Source: Portulaca oleracea
Taxonomy: Eukaryota; Streptophyta; Magnoliopsida; Caryophyllales; Portulacaceae
Length of the DNA: 64,000 nt
NCBI GenBank assembly: GCA_029582165.1
Contig: CM055889.1
Span: 11,476,841-11,540,840, forward strand
Direction: 5' to 3'
A program made the translations under genes and the position numbers. This document shows positions 12,645 through 22,827 of the stretch, in pieces; the stretch's first letter is position 1; each line of letters opens with the position of its first letter. The notes below the pieces were generated by a model. That model had not been told where the DNA came from and did no database searches. It saw only the letters and a list, made by a program, of their open reading frames with translations.

Positions 12645-15600
12645 ACTCTCTTCTCTTTCTCTCTCTCCCAAATCACATCATATGATCTAGAAAAAAGAAA
12701 CTTGACATTTACAAGTTTCCATGCAAATTTTATTTTTCCATCTATTTTTTCTCAAACCAAATAAGGAAAAAAAATTTAATGTAAAATCAATATTTCCCAG
12801 CAAAATTTTACTTAAACCAAACAATATAAAGAAATTTACTTAACCAAAAAAAAAATCCTCCTAATTTTTTTTTCCACAAGTTTTGCATCTTATTTTCCTA
12901 GGTCCAAACAGACCCTTAAAGAATTACAGTATCATATATGTAGTAATATAAGGAAAAGTACAAATAATTCTCCAACCAACCAAAAATACCTTGTGCTGTT
13001 TTAATCAAGGCCAAAAAGGACCAACATTCCTCGTTTGAAAAACAGACTACGAACAAGGAGATAAAATTACCGTTAGGGTGCGTTTGGCTGGTCAAAATCC
13101 CTAGGAAAATTGTCAACTTTTTCAGGTTGATACATTTTTCCCATGTTTTAATGTAGATTGGCCTTGAGAAAAACTTTGCGAGGGTCTACCATTTGGTCGA
13201 TTTCCTACATTTTCCTAGGAAAATTTGCTATGGGGAGCGTACGGAAATTTTTCTCGAAAAGATCTTTCCCATGGAAAACTTCCCATAGAAAATTTCCAAA
13301 AAATTACCCGGAGGTACCCTAACTTTTGGTGAAATGTTTTTCTGGTACCCCAACTTTTGAAAACTAATTTCGAGGTACCTCAAGTTTTAGGATTAGTAAT
13401 AATTAGGTGAATTTCCGGCCAATGATTTGAATACACCGGTGAGTTTTAGGCGGCAAACTGATTAAGGGTTTTTATGGACGAAAATGCCCTTTGTTTATTA
13501 GGGTTGAATACACATTTGAATGACAGTAAAACAGTCTTCTAGATTACAAATCTTGAGTTTTCGTTCATTGCATTCCTTGACGAACTCACCTGAACAACCA
13601 GACATCCGAATGAGCAGCAACTTGATGCCCTCGTCCCCTTTCTGGCCCCCCCAAAACACATAAATAAGAAATCAAAAAAAAAACACAGATCGAATTCAAA
13701 CACCGCTTCAAAGCACAACCAAAACCATCATCCAATTCATGGGAATTCACCTCCCACATTACCAAAATCAGCCTAGCTCGAGCCCAGCATCTGAAGAAGC
13801 CAAAAATATCATCTTCAGCATCCTCTGTTGTATAAGGGAGCCAAGATATCCCATACAACACATTCCCAAACCGGTAATCACAAACGCGCGAAACAGCAGG
13901 CAACACATTCACAAAACTTAGGACCTCATTCGAGCATAAAATATCAGGGCCTCAAATGGGAGACTATTACAGATAAACCCAATAATTATGGTGTTCCAAA
14001 GCACAGAAGTTGGGCGAGGCAATGTGTCGAACACCTGGCGTGCAATATGGGGCTGCCCATCTTGACAAAGTCTGCTCAGTCTGGATCGAATGGAGGGTGT
14101 TTTGAGAGACATCAAGGGTTCATCGGGAGGAAACCCAGGAAGAGATACGTGGGAAGAACGTTGAGAAATGAATTTTGGGGTGGAGATGGTGGTGGGGTAG
14201 GAAGAGGTAGAGTTGAAGCAGCCATGGGAGAGGAGCTTGGAATGAGGGATTGAAATGGAGGATGAGAAACTTAACTGGGTTTTAATTGGCTTGTTTTTGC
14301 TTCCTCTGATGAATCCATCCACCAGCTCGCCGGGATTGCCGAATTTGGCCGAGCCCCCAGTTCTGTGAGAATCGGGGTGAGCTCCACCCTTAAAATTTAA
14401 TTAAGAGAGATATTGGATTTGATGGATGTACAGAAACAGAAGAAAGCAAGTGTACCCACTGACAGCAGCTTCTAACTGTATCAAAATTGCAGGATAAAAA
14501 CCATGTACCCAATTAGTGAAGGTGGGGAATTAAAAGGGCATTATAGTCAATCACTATTAAAAATTAAGGGTACTTCGATCAGTTTACATAACCCATCGGA
14601 CTTTGGCCGGAAAATCACCTCCTAATTACTAATCCTAAAACTTGGGGTACCTTGAAATTAGTTTTCAAAAGTTGGGTATCAAAAAATAGTTTCTTTAAAA
14701 GTTAGGGTACCTCCAAGTAATTTTTTAGAAAATTTCTCTGGAAAAAATTTCTCTAGAGTTCCTACCAAACACTCCCTCATTGAAAAAAGATGCGGTGGCG
14801 ACTGGTTATCCATCATATGTAAAGTGAGACCACTGATGATGACGTAAGGAATTACAAAAGAGGTAGGTGAAAGCCTAACAAGAAAGAGTAGGCATAACCT
14901 TTCAATCATATTTATCAATGCGAACTTCTAGGGTTTTATAACTATGTAAATTACTTTCATTAACGTGCAATTTGTTTCATTTTTAAACAAAAAAAAAAAC
15001 AAACCAAAACAAAACCTAATAGAAACCATAGCATATTAATCACTTTCTATCACAAGGGTACTGGTTTTTGGATGATCAATACTTTTAGGGTTCATGGGTT
15101 ATCACTGTTAGCAAACTCAGGTGACTGATGAGATATATCCCTCATACACATTATGATGAGCCAAAATGCATCTTAATCCTATTGGCTAAACACCTTCCAA
15201 GAATGAAGAACTCATGCATTGCGCTGAACATCCATCAATTACAAGTCTCAGTTGAGTTTTGGATAAGCCGCCTCTTCTAACAAGGGTTCACTATACGCCC
15301 AATCCTATCCGTAGACATGATTTGATTGAGATCAAGACTCAAATGTGATCCCAAGTGTCTACTATTGCTAAAGATCAAGTATTCACATTTAGATAACCAA
15401 TCTGCAATCATGTTAACCTCTTTCTACACAGAATGGAAACTAAATGATTCACAAGGTATGGGCAATTGACACTTTTCACACATGATGCTTGATATCTCCT
15501 CTTGTAACAGTTGTCTCGATAACCAACCATGATTCCATGCTCAATGTCATTTTCTTTTGGCAATCTTGCACTCAAAAAAAGTGCTCTTTGAGATCAATAT

Positions 15601-18600
15601 CTTCTTAACACAGTGGACATAGTGGATCAACTGGTATCCCTCTTCAAAGCAGGTTCTCTCAAAGTAGGTTCCTTCTTATGGAATTGCATTATCAAGCATT
15701 TACCAAACAAACACTTTATTCTTTGGTAGTATATTCAACTTCCAATCTACTTAAACTTTCAATTTTGTCTATTCTCTTCTTGGCAATCTTGAGCTTGCCA
15801 AGTTGTTGATTTAGTTGAAATTTTCCTGATCCTGTTTGACCACAAAGTAATTCATTTAGGCATGTTGTGATCTAGATTGGGATACCCAGATTTTTATTGA
15901 CCAAATCATTGTTTTGAAGTGTTAAATGTAAGTTAGTTACATCCCGAAAATCATCTGGAAGAATGAATTCGCTGGTACTATCTTCCTTAGGAATATTTGT
16001 TCATATCAATTTGGCTTAGTTCCAAATGTTCTTATCGTCCAGCCAAGAAACATAACTATCTTCACGTGATCACAAAACAATAAGATTCAACGCTTGTTGA
16101 AGCCTCCGTGTGCTATTAAGACGGTTCACTAAACGGCTTTTGTGGAGATATGAGAAAGCCAAGCTACAGAACATTCAAACACCACTGGGAGATCATCTTA
16201 CATTCAAGCTACTGAATCGGTATCCTACCTCGGATCCATGGGATAGTTAGGATCGGAATTAACTCACATAGGATCATGGATCAGAATGTAGATAGTAGAA
16301 TCGCATCGAAAATTTTTTATCATAAAATCGTAAGATCGTAGATTAGAATCGGGATTTTAATAACTATGCTTACAAGAGATAAAGAGTGTAATTTGCTTCA
16401 CATCCTGGAGGGTGTAATTTAACTCAAACTAAGCCATTTTCTCCCACATCTTTCTTAATATACAAATGCAAATCTTCCCTTGGGTTTTTCCTCAACAAAA
16501 GCTCACTATACCAACTTTTTATCCTCCATGGCTTTGACTCTCGTAATCTCCTTTACATGAACATCTTGTCTTGATAATAATTGAGGAGATTTGGAACTCA
16601 AACTTTCTTTCACAACTTTAACTTCCTAATAGATTCAACATTAAAATTCATACTAAAGCCATATTTAAGACCAATTCTCCTCAACAAACTTTTAGTATTT
16701 TTCTCATCAAATAAGAAAGGACCATTGAGGCATAATGTCACGCTTTCTCAACCTCATTCAGCTGTGCTACCTAACTAAGAAGCCATCCCAGTAGCATCTT
16801 TCCAATTGCCCTAGTTATATAAATCTAATCTCCAACATCTCACATCTTCAAATGAACAATGATCTTATCGACCCTGGCTTTTTAAGGTATAGTACATTAC
16901 CTCTTTACCCAAGACTTAGCTCAACCAGCCATTAGAAGTTCAGAAAAGATAAACTGGTTTAATTTGGAGAAAACCCTTCTCAAAATTAACAACACAGATC
17001 ACCAACAATTACTAACTCTTACCCTATCTACAGTTCCATATCAGTAAAAAGTCGTGATTGTCGTCTTGAGCCAAAGCTAAAAACAATACATACTAACTCA
17101 TAAATGAAGCAACATCAGATTTCATGGTACTCATGGTGGTATCCAATCCTTCTCCTTGACCCCTCATCAATGACATTATTTCCAGCTCGTCACCTCCCTT
17201 TGTGTTGCACCTTGCATCCACCCCATGAGGTAACTATAACTATAATTCAAGGGCTACAATATGTTGTTGTGTTATTTTGAATGCACGAAGGAATTGTCCA
17301 TGCAATAATATACTTTACTATCGTTTTAAGGGTCTGTTCTTTAAAGGGATAAGTAAAAGTTTACAAGTTGAGTGTCTAAAAAGATGGAAAGAATGAGTAA
17401 ATTTTTGTTGAGTTGGGTTAAGTGAGTAAAACCACATAAACAACTAAGGGTAAAACTCTTCCAAAAAGTAACTTACAGGATGCAGTGTGATAATCTAAGT
17501 TTCAAGCTTTCTTCTACAAATTTTAAACTCTCATCTGGACTCAGTAGACCAAAACAATGGAGTTTTGTTGAAAATTAAAGAGTTTACAAATTTCAAGCAT
17601 GGAGTACAGAAAGTAGAAGATACATTGCCCAACTATTAACTGCTCAAATATCTCCCCAAGACCCCAGAAATCTCCCTCTACTGTTTGAAAGGAAACTAGA
17701 CATTATGAAGAGAAATTACAAAAACAAAATCAAACAGCTGTAACTGAGGGAGCCATGTATAATGTCTGACTAGACAAGGCAAGGATAGTGGTACGTCTAT
17801 ACTGTAATGCCACACAGAAGTAATTATATATATATGTAAGATTCTCCACTGTGATTAATACTGTAAAAAATAATAGAAACAAGTATAAATACATGCAGTA
17901 TGCAAATAAGACCGTTTCACCATAAATTTATCATTAAGATATATAACATTATGGTGACTATTTTAAGGTGATTATAATATCATCACTTATTCGTCAAAGT
18001 AAAATATTAAAAAGATCACCTCATAAAAATTTCATCTCACAATAAGTTTACGTGAAACGGTCTTATACTTGAATTTGCAGAACTAGTCTTGTCAAAAAAA
18101 ATACCCCACCTTCTGCCCTTTATACATACAATACACAGGTCACAATGTACGGAGGCACATTGCACAACACCAGTAGAAGTAGTAAACCAATGAAAAGTGA
18201 GAAAAACATCTTGGGTGCCAAAACTTAGATGTGTCTTTCAATCAAAACAAGTGGGATTAGACTATTTTTTTTTTAAATGGAAATGATAAAAACTCCCGCT
18301 TGCTCACATGTGTTGAGTACTTGAAAGGTCAGCGAGGACAGAAAAATAATTCACAAAAACGAGATAGTACTATGTTGCAGAAAAACACTTGATGGCCAGC
18401 TACTCAATTATATTTATTACTGCCTGTATATATAATTGTGCCACAGCATTGCATTGCCCACCAAGGAAGGCATTATGTGAAACCATCTTGTAACGAAATT
18501 ACTGTGAACGTAAGTAATGAAGTGAATTATATATGCCTTTTGATGATCTCACAAATGGTAGGCCTATGAGGCTATGACATTTCATATCAAAAAACTGCCC

Positions 18601-19358
18601 ACAAAAGAGAGGGTTCAAGTAACCATATGTTAGTTTATCAAGGGACCAACAGGATAATGTTCTAATGGTATGAGAGTTAAAATGCTTTTTTTTTTAACAA
18701 AAGTAAGCGATTCAATTTATTGGACTCCAATTTTAGGGGTATAACCCAACAGACCTGTAGCGGACTGGAAATGGGGATGCTAATGGACCAAAATTGGGCG
18801 CCACTCCTACCCACAGCATCCTCCGAATCGGTAAGGAGGGAGAAATGCCCCGCTCATGATTAGAACAGGGATAGGAGGTAATTGGCATGAGATTAAAATG
18901 CTTATTCTCCTTGAGGGTTAGAATTCTAGTGGTCACATGGTAAATATAATGCTTCTAGAGGCTCGTTGTGGGCCTACTTTTAGGATTAAGCCTCCGCTTT
19001 GCCTAATTCGATGATTGTGTAACCCCTCCCCTACTTGTAATCCTAGTGTAAATTGCTCCTATAAATTGATACTTCTTTCGTTCTTTTTTATCTGTCGTCA
19101 AAATTTCTATGCACAAAGTTTTGACCATTAATATCTTGCTTTGTATAATAATTTATCATATAAAATTTATGTCATTAGATTCTTAACAAAAATACCATTA
19201 AAAAAGTTTAATATTGTATTTTTTAAATAACAATTCTATGTGAAATTATTAACTAACTAAAAATGGAGCTAAAAAAGAGTAAATGACAGCTAAAAAAGAA
19301 GGGAGGGAATATCTTATTGTCTATACCTCAAAGGTTAGTATATTAGAATCTAATATTC

Positions 19359-19441
<83 letters not shown>

Positions 19442-20944
19442 TCCCTTCGTCCCAAATTAATTGATATTTTTAAGTAAATTTTGACCGTTAATTACTCACA
19501 AATTACAATACGTTACAATATGAAATTGTTATCATTAGAAAGATACTTCACTAAAAATTATAATGGATATAATATCATATTGTAACTCATTATAATTTGT
19601 AAATAATTAACGGTCAAAATTTAATCAAACTGTCAATTAATTTGGGACGGAAGGAGTGTACTATTATTATCATCAATTAAGAAGAATAACAATATTTTCC
19701 GTTCATATATTTATAGGTATCTAGTACTTACATCTTCTTTACACAACTCCGGGATGATTTCACTACAAGTCTGGACAAATAGATGGGATTAGTGATGGAG
19801 TATTTCATCCTAGTAAGAACTTTTAATTTCACCAAGTTCCCATGGTATTAACTAGAAGATCATATAGTGCGTACCGAGTCATAAGATATACCTCCATATG
19901 GAACAGCCACCGTAGGAATGACCTCATATTCAAGAACCAGCTCAGTTCAGGTGGTGTGGCTTATGTATAATGTACCCCTCAGTTCCATGTTATTTGTCCT
20001 TTTGTTCACTGTCACGGTCTCTATATCGTTCTTTGATTTATAATTTCTCACATAATATCTTATTAACAATTGTAATATTATACTTTTTGGATGATATTTT
20101 TTGTTACGAATATAGTGATAGTAATTTATTTAACAAATCATTGTATATATTGAAGAATTTATAGTCAATTTTTTTTTAAGTTTGCTTGTACAATTTTCAA
20201 AGAGCGCAAATAATATGGAAAGGAGGTAGTGCTCCATATAGTGTTGCAATGAAATCCTTCTAACTTGGTCTGATTTTGTGCCAAGTTATTGTGGTGATAA
20301 AATGATCTTCTTAGCCTACTCAAATCCAGGTGATCAAGTAGTGCTAAAATGAAACTTTTGACTTTATATCATGAAATCCTCAGTTTCCAGCATTCAGAAG
20401 TCATGTTTCCCAAGTGAAACACATTTATTATTGAGCTAACACACCCACATCTCGTATGAAGACCTTTTTACTCACAGATGAAGAAAGAAAGTTTTCATGG
20501 TTGGATCAAATTCGAAACCCTAGCCAGCACTTCAAATCAGATGCACACCATTTGCTGTACTTTCTGGGATTTCAGCCTATATTTTCAAGCACCCACTTGA
20601 CCAAGATGACTATTAGACTTTTCATTTCAACACACAAAGTCAACATTCAAGAGGGGTTAAGAAAAATGTCATGCCCACCAAAAGAAAAATGGGGGAAAAA
20701 ATTATTTCAACTTATGCATAAATGGTGGTTGCATATGAGAGAATTAAAGAAGAGAGAAAGACCTTGAGCTGCAGTAATCAAAGAGCTTCCCAGTGGAAGA
20801 GAAGACAATAAGCCCAATTTCAGCATCACAAAGAGTTGAAAGCTCCTGAGCTTTCTTGATTAACCCTCTTCTTCTCTTTGAAAAAGTCACCTGTCTTGCT
20901 GTCACGTTGTCAATCTTCTTGATCTGGATTCTCTGCCTCACCAT
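754..20944 (-). CDS. SVP-like: SVP/AGL24-type MADS-box transcription factor, 7 coding exons
   Basis: MIKC-type MADS-box DNA-binding protein of the StMADS11 (SVP/AGL24/JOINTLESS) clade. Members bind CArG boxes in the nucleus as dimers and regulate flowering or meristem identity. Coding exons on the minus strand: 20763-20944, 2439-2517, 1828-1892, 1622-1721, 1498-1539, 1358-1399, 754-924. All junctions are GT-AG, and the lengths 182, 79, 65, 100, 42, 42 and 171 bp are classic for the family and sum to 227 in-frame codons (226 aa). MADS domain about residues 1-60 ([33 protein letters not shown]), I region 61-87, K box about 88-170, C region 171-226. The C-terminus DTSLRLGLP (213-221) matches the clade signature and contains an LxLxL repression-type motif. 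No disabling change is seen. The first intron is unusually long. The clade call is firm; the exact orthologue (SVP, AGL24 or another) is not settled. Confidence 0.93.
2985..3560 (+). mobile_element. Degenerate copia LTR end with primer-binding site
   Basis: The sequence CCTAACA followed by ATTGGTATCAAAGCC at about 3520-3540 matches the copia arrangement of LTR end plus initiator tRNA-Met primer-binding site; a second similar copy lies at about 3470-3490. The upstream AT-rich sequence is probably LTR. The left boundary is a guess, and downstream (to about 4200) only broken reading frames remain. Confidence 0.5.
3561..6030. other. Intronic sequence without recognisable genes
   Basis: Part of MADS intron 1. 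The first 600 bp are probably copia internal sequence, with no conserved gag or pol motif. The rest is AT-rich with no clear inverted repeats or coding motifs. Confidence 0.4.
6040..6435. mobile_element. MULE-type MITE with 9-bp target duplication
   Basis: A 396-bp foldback element. The ends GGAAATTGGATGGTAATATA and its inverse extend into long arms that contain repeated AATATACCGAC blocks. It is flanked on both sides by the same 9 bp, TTTATATTA (6031-6039 and 6436-6444), the target-duplication length of Mutator-like elements. No coding sequence. Confidence 0.85.
6549..8923 (-). mobile_element. Short non-autonomous LTR retrotransposon (copia-derived)
   Basis: Two related LTRs (6549-7127 and 7465-8923) flank only about 337 bp of internal DNA. 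On the minus strand, the end of the right LTR (CCTAACA) is followed by AGTGGTATCAGAGCT, the tRNA-Met primer-binding site (7450-7464). A purine-rich CCAAGGTGAAGA precedes the other LTR at about 7128-7140. No gag or pol is present, so it depends on another element. The right LTR is interrupted by a later insertion; without it that LTR is about 566 bp. No clear 5-bp target duplication was found. Confidence 0.8.
7734..8621. mobile_element. Solo LTR nested in the right LTR of the preceding element
   Basis: An 888-bp insertion beginning TGTTGAAGAC and ending CTCCAATA, flanked by GTGAA at 7729-7733 and 8622-8626. The uninterrupted sister LTR has a single GTGAA at the same place, which proves insertion. 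It carries a TATA-like ATATAAATAG near 8080, as expected for an LTR promoter. Its last dinucleotide is TA rather than CA. Confidence 0.8.
8924..10810. other. Intronic sequence with one degenerate foldback
   Basis: AT-rich, no gene. Around 9640-9995 there is an imperfect inverted repeat: AGCAACTTTT...GGTGAATTTAG pairs with CTAAATTCATT...AAAAGTTGCT, and the outer ends GGAAAAATTT / AAATTTTCC pair as well. It is probably an old MITE; no target duplication was seen. Confidence 0.45.
10962..11322. mobile_element. MULE-type MITE inside the first tandem unit
   Basis: A 361-bp foldback. Left arm GGGAAATTGGATTCTAATAA and right arm TTATTAGAATCCAATTTCTC are near-complementary over more than 130 bp around a GC-rich centre (GACGTGGCGGC). 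Flanks AAAATTTCA (10953-10961) and AAAATTTGA (11323-11331) form a 9-bp target duplication with one mismatch. The TIR start is shared with the elements at 6040 and 36898. Confidence 0.8.
11372..11680. repeat. CT-rich microsatellite region
   Basis: Long interrupted (CT)n tract, followed by (AT)n at about 11690-11735. The open reading frame across it is an artefact of the repeat. Confidence 0.9.
12355..12668. repeat. CT microsatellite
   Basis: Nearly pure (CT)n with CTAACT interruptions, the core of the second tandem unit. Confidence 0.95.
13297..14726. mobile_element. Pack-MULE carrying a PPR gene fragment
   Basis: Inverted terminal repeats of more than 100 bp: AAAAAATTAC..GGAGGTACCCTAACTTTT at the left is mirrored at the right end (AAAAGTTAGGGTACCTCC..GTAATTTTTT). 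Inner parts such as CTAATTTCGAGGTACC and TTTAGGATTAGTAATAATTAG are mirrored too. The 10-bp AGAAAATTTC lies on both sides (13287-13296 and 14727-14736), as expected for a Mutator-like target duplication. There is no transposase; the cargo is a broken PPR sequence on the minus strand. Confidence 0.8.
13730..14225 (-). pseudogene. Captured PPR protein fragment
   Basis: On the minus strand an ATG at 14225 opens [14 protein letters not shown], typical of a plastid-targeted PPR N-terminus. After a frameshift comes [18 protein letters not shown] and then [19 protein letters not shown], a clear PPR motif. It ends at [12 protein letters not shown]. The next stretch ([20 protein letters not shown], about 13850-13915) looks like a more distant part of a PPR protein joined on. 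From memory the start resembles chloroplast PPR proteins of the At3g22150 type; this needs a search. It is frameshifted and internally shortened, so not functional as a protein. Confidence 0.75.
15290..16130 (-). mobile_element. LINE relic: zf-RVT and RNase H-like remains
   Basis: Read on the minus strand, broken frames give LPKNKVFVW and [11 protein letters not shown], which match the zinc-binding RT-associated (zf-RVT) region of plant LINEs. Further on (about 15370-15440) [16 protein letters not shown] matches the end of the plant LINE RNase H domain. Several in-frame stops. The reverse transcriptase core is not recognisable. Confidence 0.6.
16131..19070. other. Intronic sequence without genes; one small foldback
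   Basis: No coding motif seen. At about 17903-18070 the ends AATAAGACCGTTTCACCATAAA and TTTACGTGAAACGGTCTTATA are inverted copies, a probable small MITE of about 170 bp. Around 18700-18870 is a GC-richer stretch of unknown origin. Confidence 0.45.
19073..19312. mobile_element. Degenerate Stowaway-like MITE
   Basis: TACTTCTTTCGTTCTTTTTTATCTGTC is loosely mirrored by GACAGCTAAAAAAGAAGGGAGGG, with matching AT-rich subterminal sequence. Ends are decayed. Confidence 0.4.
19356..19440. repeat. (TTA)n microsatellite
   Basis: About 28 TTA units with one TCA interruption, directly left of a Stowaway MITE. Confidence 0.95.
19441..19658. mobile_element. Stowaway MITE (Tc1/mariner)
   Basis: Ends CTCCCTTCGTCCCAAATTAA and TTAATTTGGGACGGAAGGAG are the Stowaway TIR signature. 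TA dinucleotides lie outside both ends (19439-19440 and 19659-19660). Arms pair through TTTTGACCGTTAATT and AATTAACGGTCAAAAT. No coding capacity. Confidence 0.85.
19968..20230. mobile_element. Stowaway-like MITE, decayed
   Basis: TACCCCTCAGTTCCATGTTATTTGTCC is mirrored by AAATAATATGGAAAGGAGGTA. Internal TCGTTCTTTGATTTATAATTTCTCAC is typical of this MITE family. It lies in MADS intron 1 about 530 bp downstream of exon 1. Confidence 0.5.
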
Positions 20945-21850
20945 TTCTCACTGCATCAACAAAAACTCAAAATCTCAAATTTACCCAATACCCACCACCT
21001 TAACCACTGGGCCTTTCAATCTTAAGTTGACTCAAAATCTCAAATAGATCTAAAAGCTTGAAATTTTATGATGAATTGAATTCACAATGAAAGCTTGAAA
21101 CTTTATGATGCAGCAAACAAGCTAAGGATGATGAACAAAAAGCTAGCTAGCTAGCTAACTCTACCTTATAATGAGTATAATTTTCCAAAGTTTATGGATA
21201 TATTCTTGTGAGCTGAGGAGGAAATTGGATTAAGAATAGCAACAATATTTCTTTATTGGGGAGGATATTGGGTAGCTGAAGATGAAGTATACAAAAGAGG
21301 AAGCAAATAATATAAAGGAAGGAGTGAATGGCCAAAATAAGCAATGAAATGGTTGCTCCAAAAAGGGTGAGAAAGAGGAACAGTACAACAACCCTAGATG
21401 GAAAGAAAGAAGGAAAGAAACAAAAGGATGATTGGTAAAATGGTAATGGTGGAACAAGTCACAACACAAGTATCTTTCCAAAAAAAAAAGGAAAAATAAA
21501 AAAAAGGGAAGACAGGAAAGAAAAATAGTGAGTAAGTAAATTAAGGATAAAGGAAGAGAGAGAAAATGTGAATGAATAGCGATTGGAGAGTGAAGAAGGG
21601 GAGTGAGTGGGATTCCCACTAACACAAACACCTACGGAAACAGAAGAAGTCGATGTGGGAAGCAGAGGGTGAGCCATTCAATTCATTCAATTCGTTCATC
21701 ACAAATTCCTTCCAAGAATTCATTCATTCACAGCTCAAAACTCTGCCTACAAAATTGTGGGTGTGGGTGGGGGCGTTTGTCGGTTATTGGGAGCTGTTTG
21801 AGATTTCAGCAACACCATAAGCTAACCCTCCAATCCTCGTAGGAGAGAGA
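20945..21850 (-). promoter_or_regulatory. 5' UTR/promoter region of the MADS-box gene
   Basis: Non-coding stretch upstream of the ATG (20944). On the gene's strand it is CT-rich around 21230-21600, as in many plant 5' leaders. A GCTA tetranucleotide run lies at about 21142-21158. A TGATGCAG just before TGAGAAATGG could be the acceptor of a 5' UTR intron with a donor near 21165; this is a guess. No perfect CArG box was noticed. Confidence 0.4.
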
Positions 21851-22827
21851 TTCTGCCCACAAAAGTCCACATCTCACTACATTGCCAATTACCCAATTAC
21901 AACAAACAAAATACAATAAATATTTATGGACCGTATTTTTTTTTTATAATGGGTAATAGTCTAATACATCGAATGTCTATCTCAGGGGCACATTAACTCA
22001 ATGACCTCATAAGTCGTAACAGATAAACAAAAATGTTATTCCCAAAAATCAAACCGTGGAGGGAGAGAGTGGAAGGGTGAGGAATTTGCCACTAAAGCAA
22101 ATCCAATCGACTTTCATTCCATATATTTATTACTCCTTTTGTTCTAAAAAAATGGTCTCATTTTGACTAATTAGGTCAACTTTTGTAAGTTTTGATTGTT
22201 AATTTATCAAATTATATGATAACAGACTACAGTACTATTATTAGATTTGTGATAAAAAATACATATATCCAAACATAGCATTACAAATCTTGATAAGATG
22301 AAATGCGAAAAATTAATCATAAACATGTTCAGTTAAATACCTTATAAAGTCAAACAAGACAAAAAAAAATTTTGGGGGGGACTATATACATATATTAACT
22401 TTTTTTTGTTGGAATATACATATATTACTACATTAAAAGAAAAGAATCTAAGAAATAGTCAAACATAAATAACAAAAGCTAAATTAAAGGTCTAGTTATT
22501 CCAATGTGAATTTCAACCAATCATATTTTTTATAATGGTAAGTCAGGTTTGTCTTATTCTTTCCTTAACTTATTTTACCTCACTCGAATTCTTAAAAAAC
22601 AGTTAAATCAATGTCATTTTACTTTATTTTCCTTACATTTCATTTTCTAACCAACCTTACTTTACCTAAATCAATCTTATCAGTCTATAGAACAGGTCCA
22701 TATTATTTATCTTTTATTTAATTATCACGATTTCCAATATCATTCTTCGATTCATGATTTCTCATACAATATGTTATTCACGACTACCATTAATATTATA
22801 CTATAGTACTTTTCTTTATTAATAAAA
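21851..22827. other. Intergenic, AT-rich, no gene
   Basis: Upstream of the MADS-box gene. A decayed Stowaway-like segment at about 22130-22390 (ACTCCTTTTGTTCTAAAAAAAT ... AAGACAAAAAAAAATTTTGG). No coding motif. Confidence 0.4.

Larger units (their letters stand above)
10815..12915. mobile_element. Tandemly duplicated TIR element with CT-rich core
   Basis: GGGTCCGTTTGGACC occurs at 10815 and again at 12152, and in inverted form (GGTCCAAACAGACCC) ending at 12915. Both units then share the same order of blocks: AAGTTGAGAGAAAAATTT, a long CT-rich microsatellite, ATATGATCTAGAAAA, and TTTCCATACATTTTTTCT-like sequence. So this is a head-to-tail duplication (10815-12151 and 12152-12915). The first copy contains a MITE. 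TTAA lies just outside both ends. No transposase. The superfamily is uncertain. Confidence 0.6.
13076..14776. mobile_element. GGGTGCGTTTGG-type TIR element interrupted by a Pack-MULE
   Basis: Left end GGGTGCGTTTGGCTGG (13076) and right end CTACCAAACACTCCC (to 14776) form short imperfect inverted ends. In between, flanking the Pack-MULE, is AT-rich palindromic sequence (CCTAGGAAAATT, TCCCATGGAAAA). The superfamily (hAT- or Harbinger-like) is not clear and the target duplication is weak. Confidence 0.45.
2518..20762 (-). other. 18.2-kb first intron of the MADS-box gene
   Basis: Bounded by the donor after exon 1 (GT on the minus strand at 20762-20761) and the acceptor before exon 2 (AG at 2519-2518). 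The exon ends join in frame as C-S-S-R-M-A, the expected MADS/I junction. The intron holds at least ten recognisable mobile insertions, listed separately. First introns of MADS genes often carry regulatory elements; whether this one does cannot be read from the sequence. Confidence 0.88.

Noticed and set aside
19283..19477. Poly-tyrosine frame
   Set aside because: Pure (TTA)n microsatellite.
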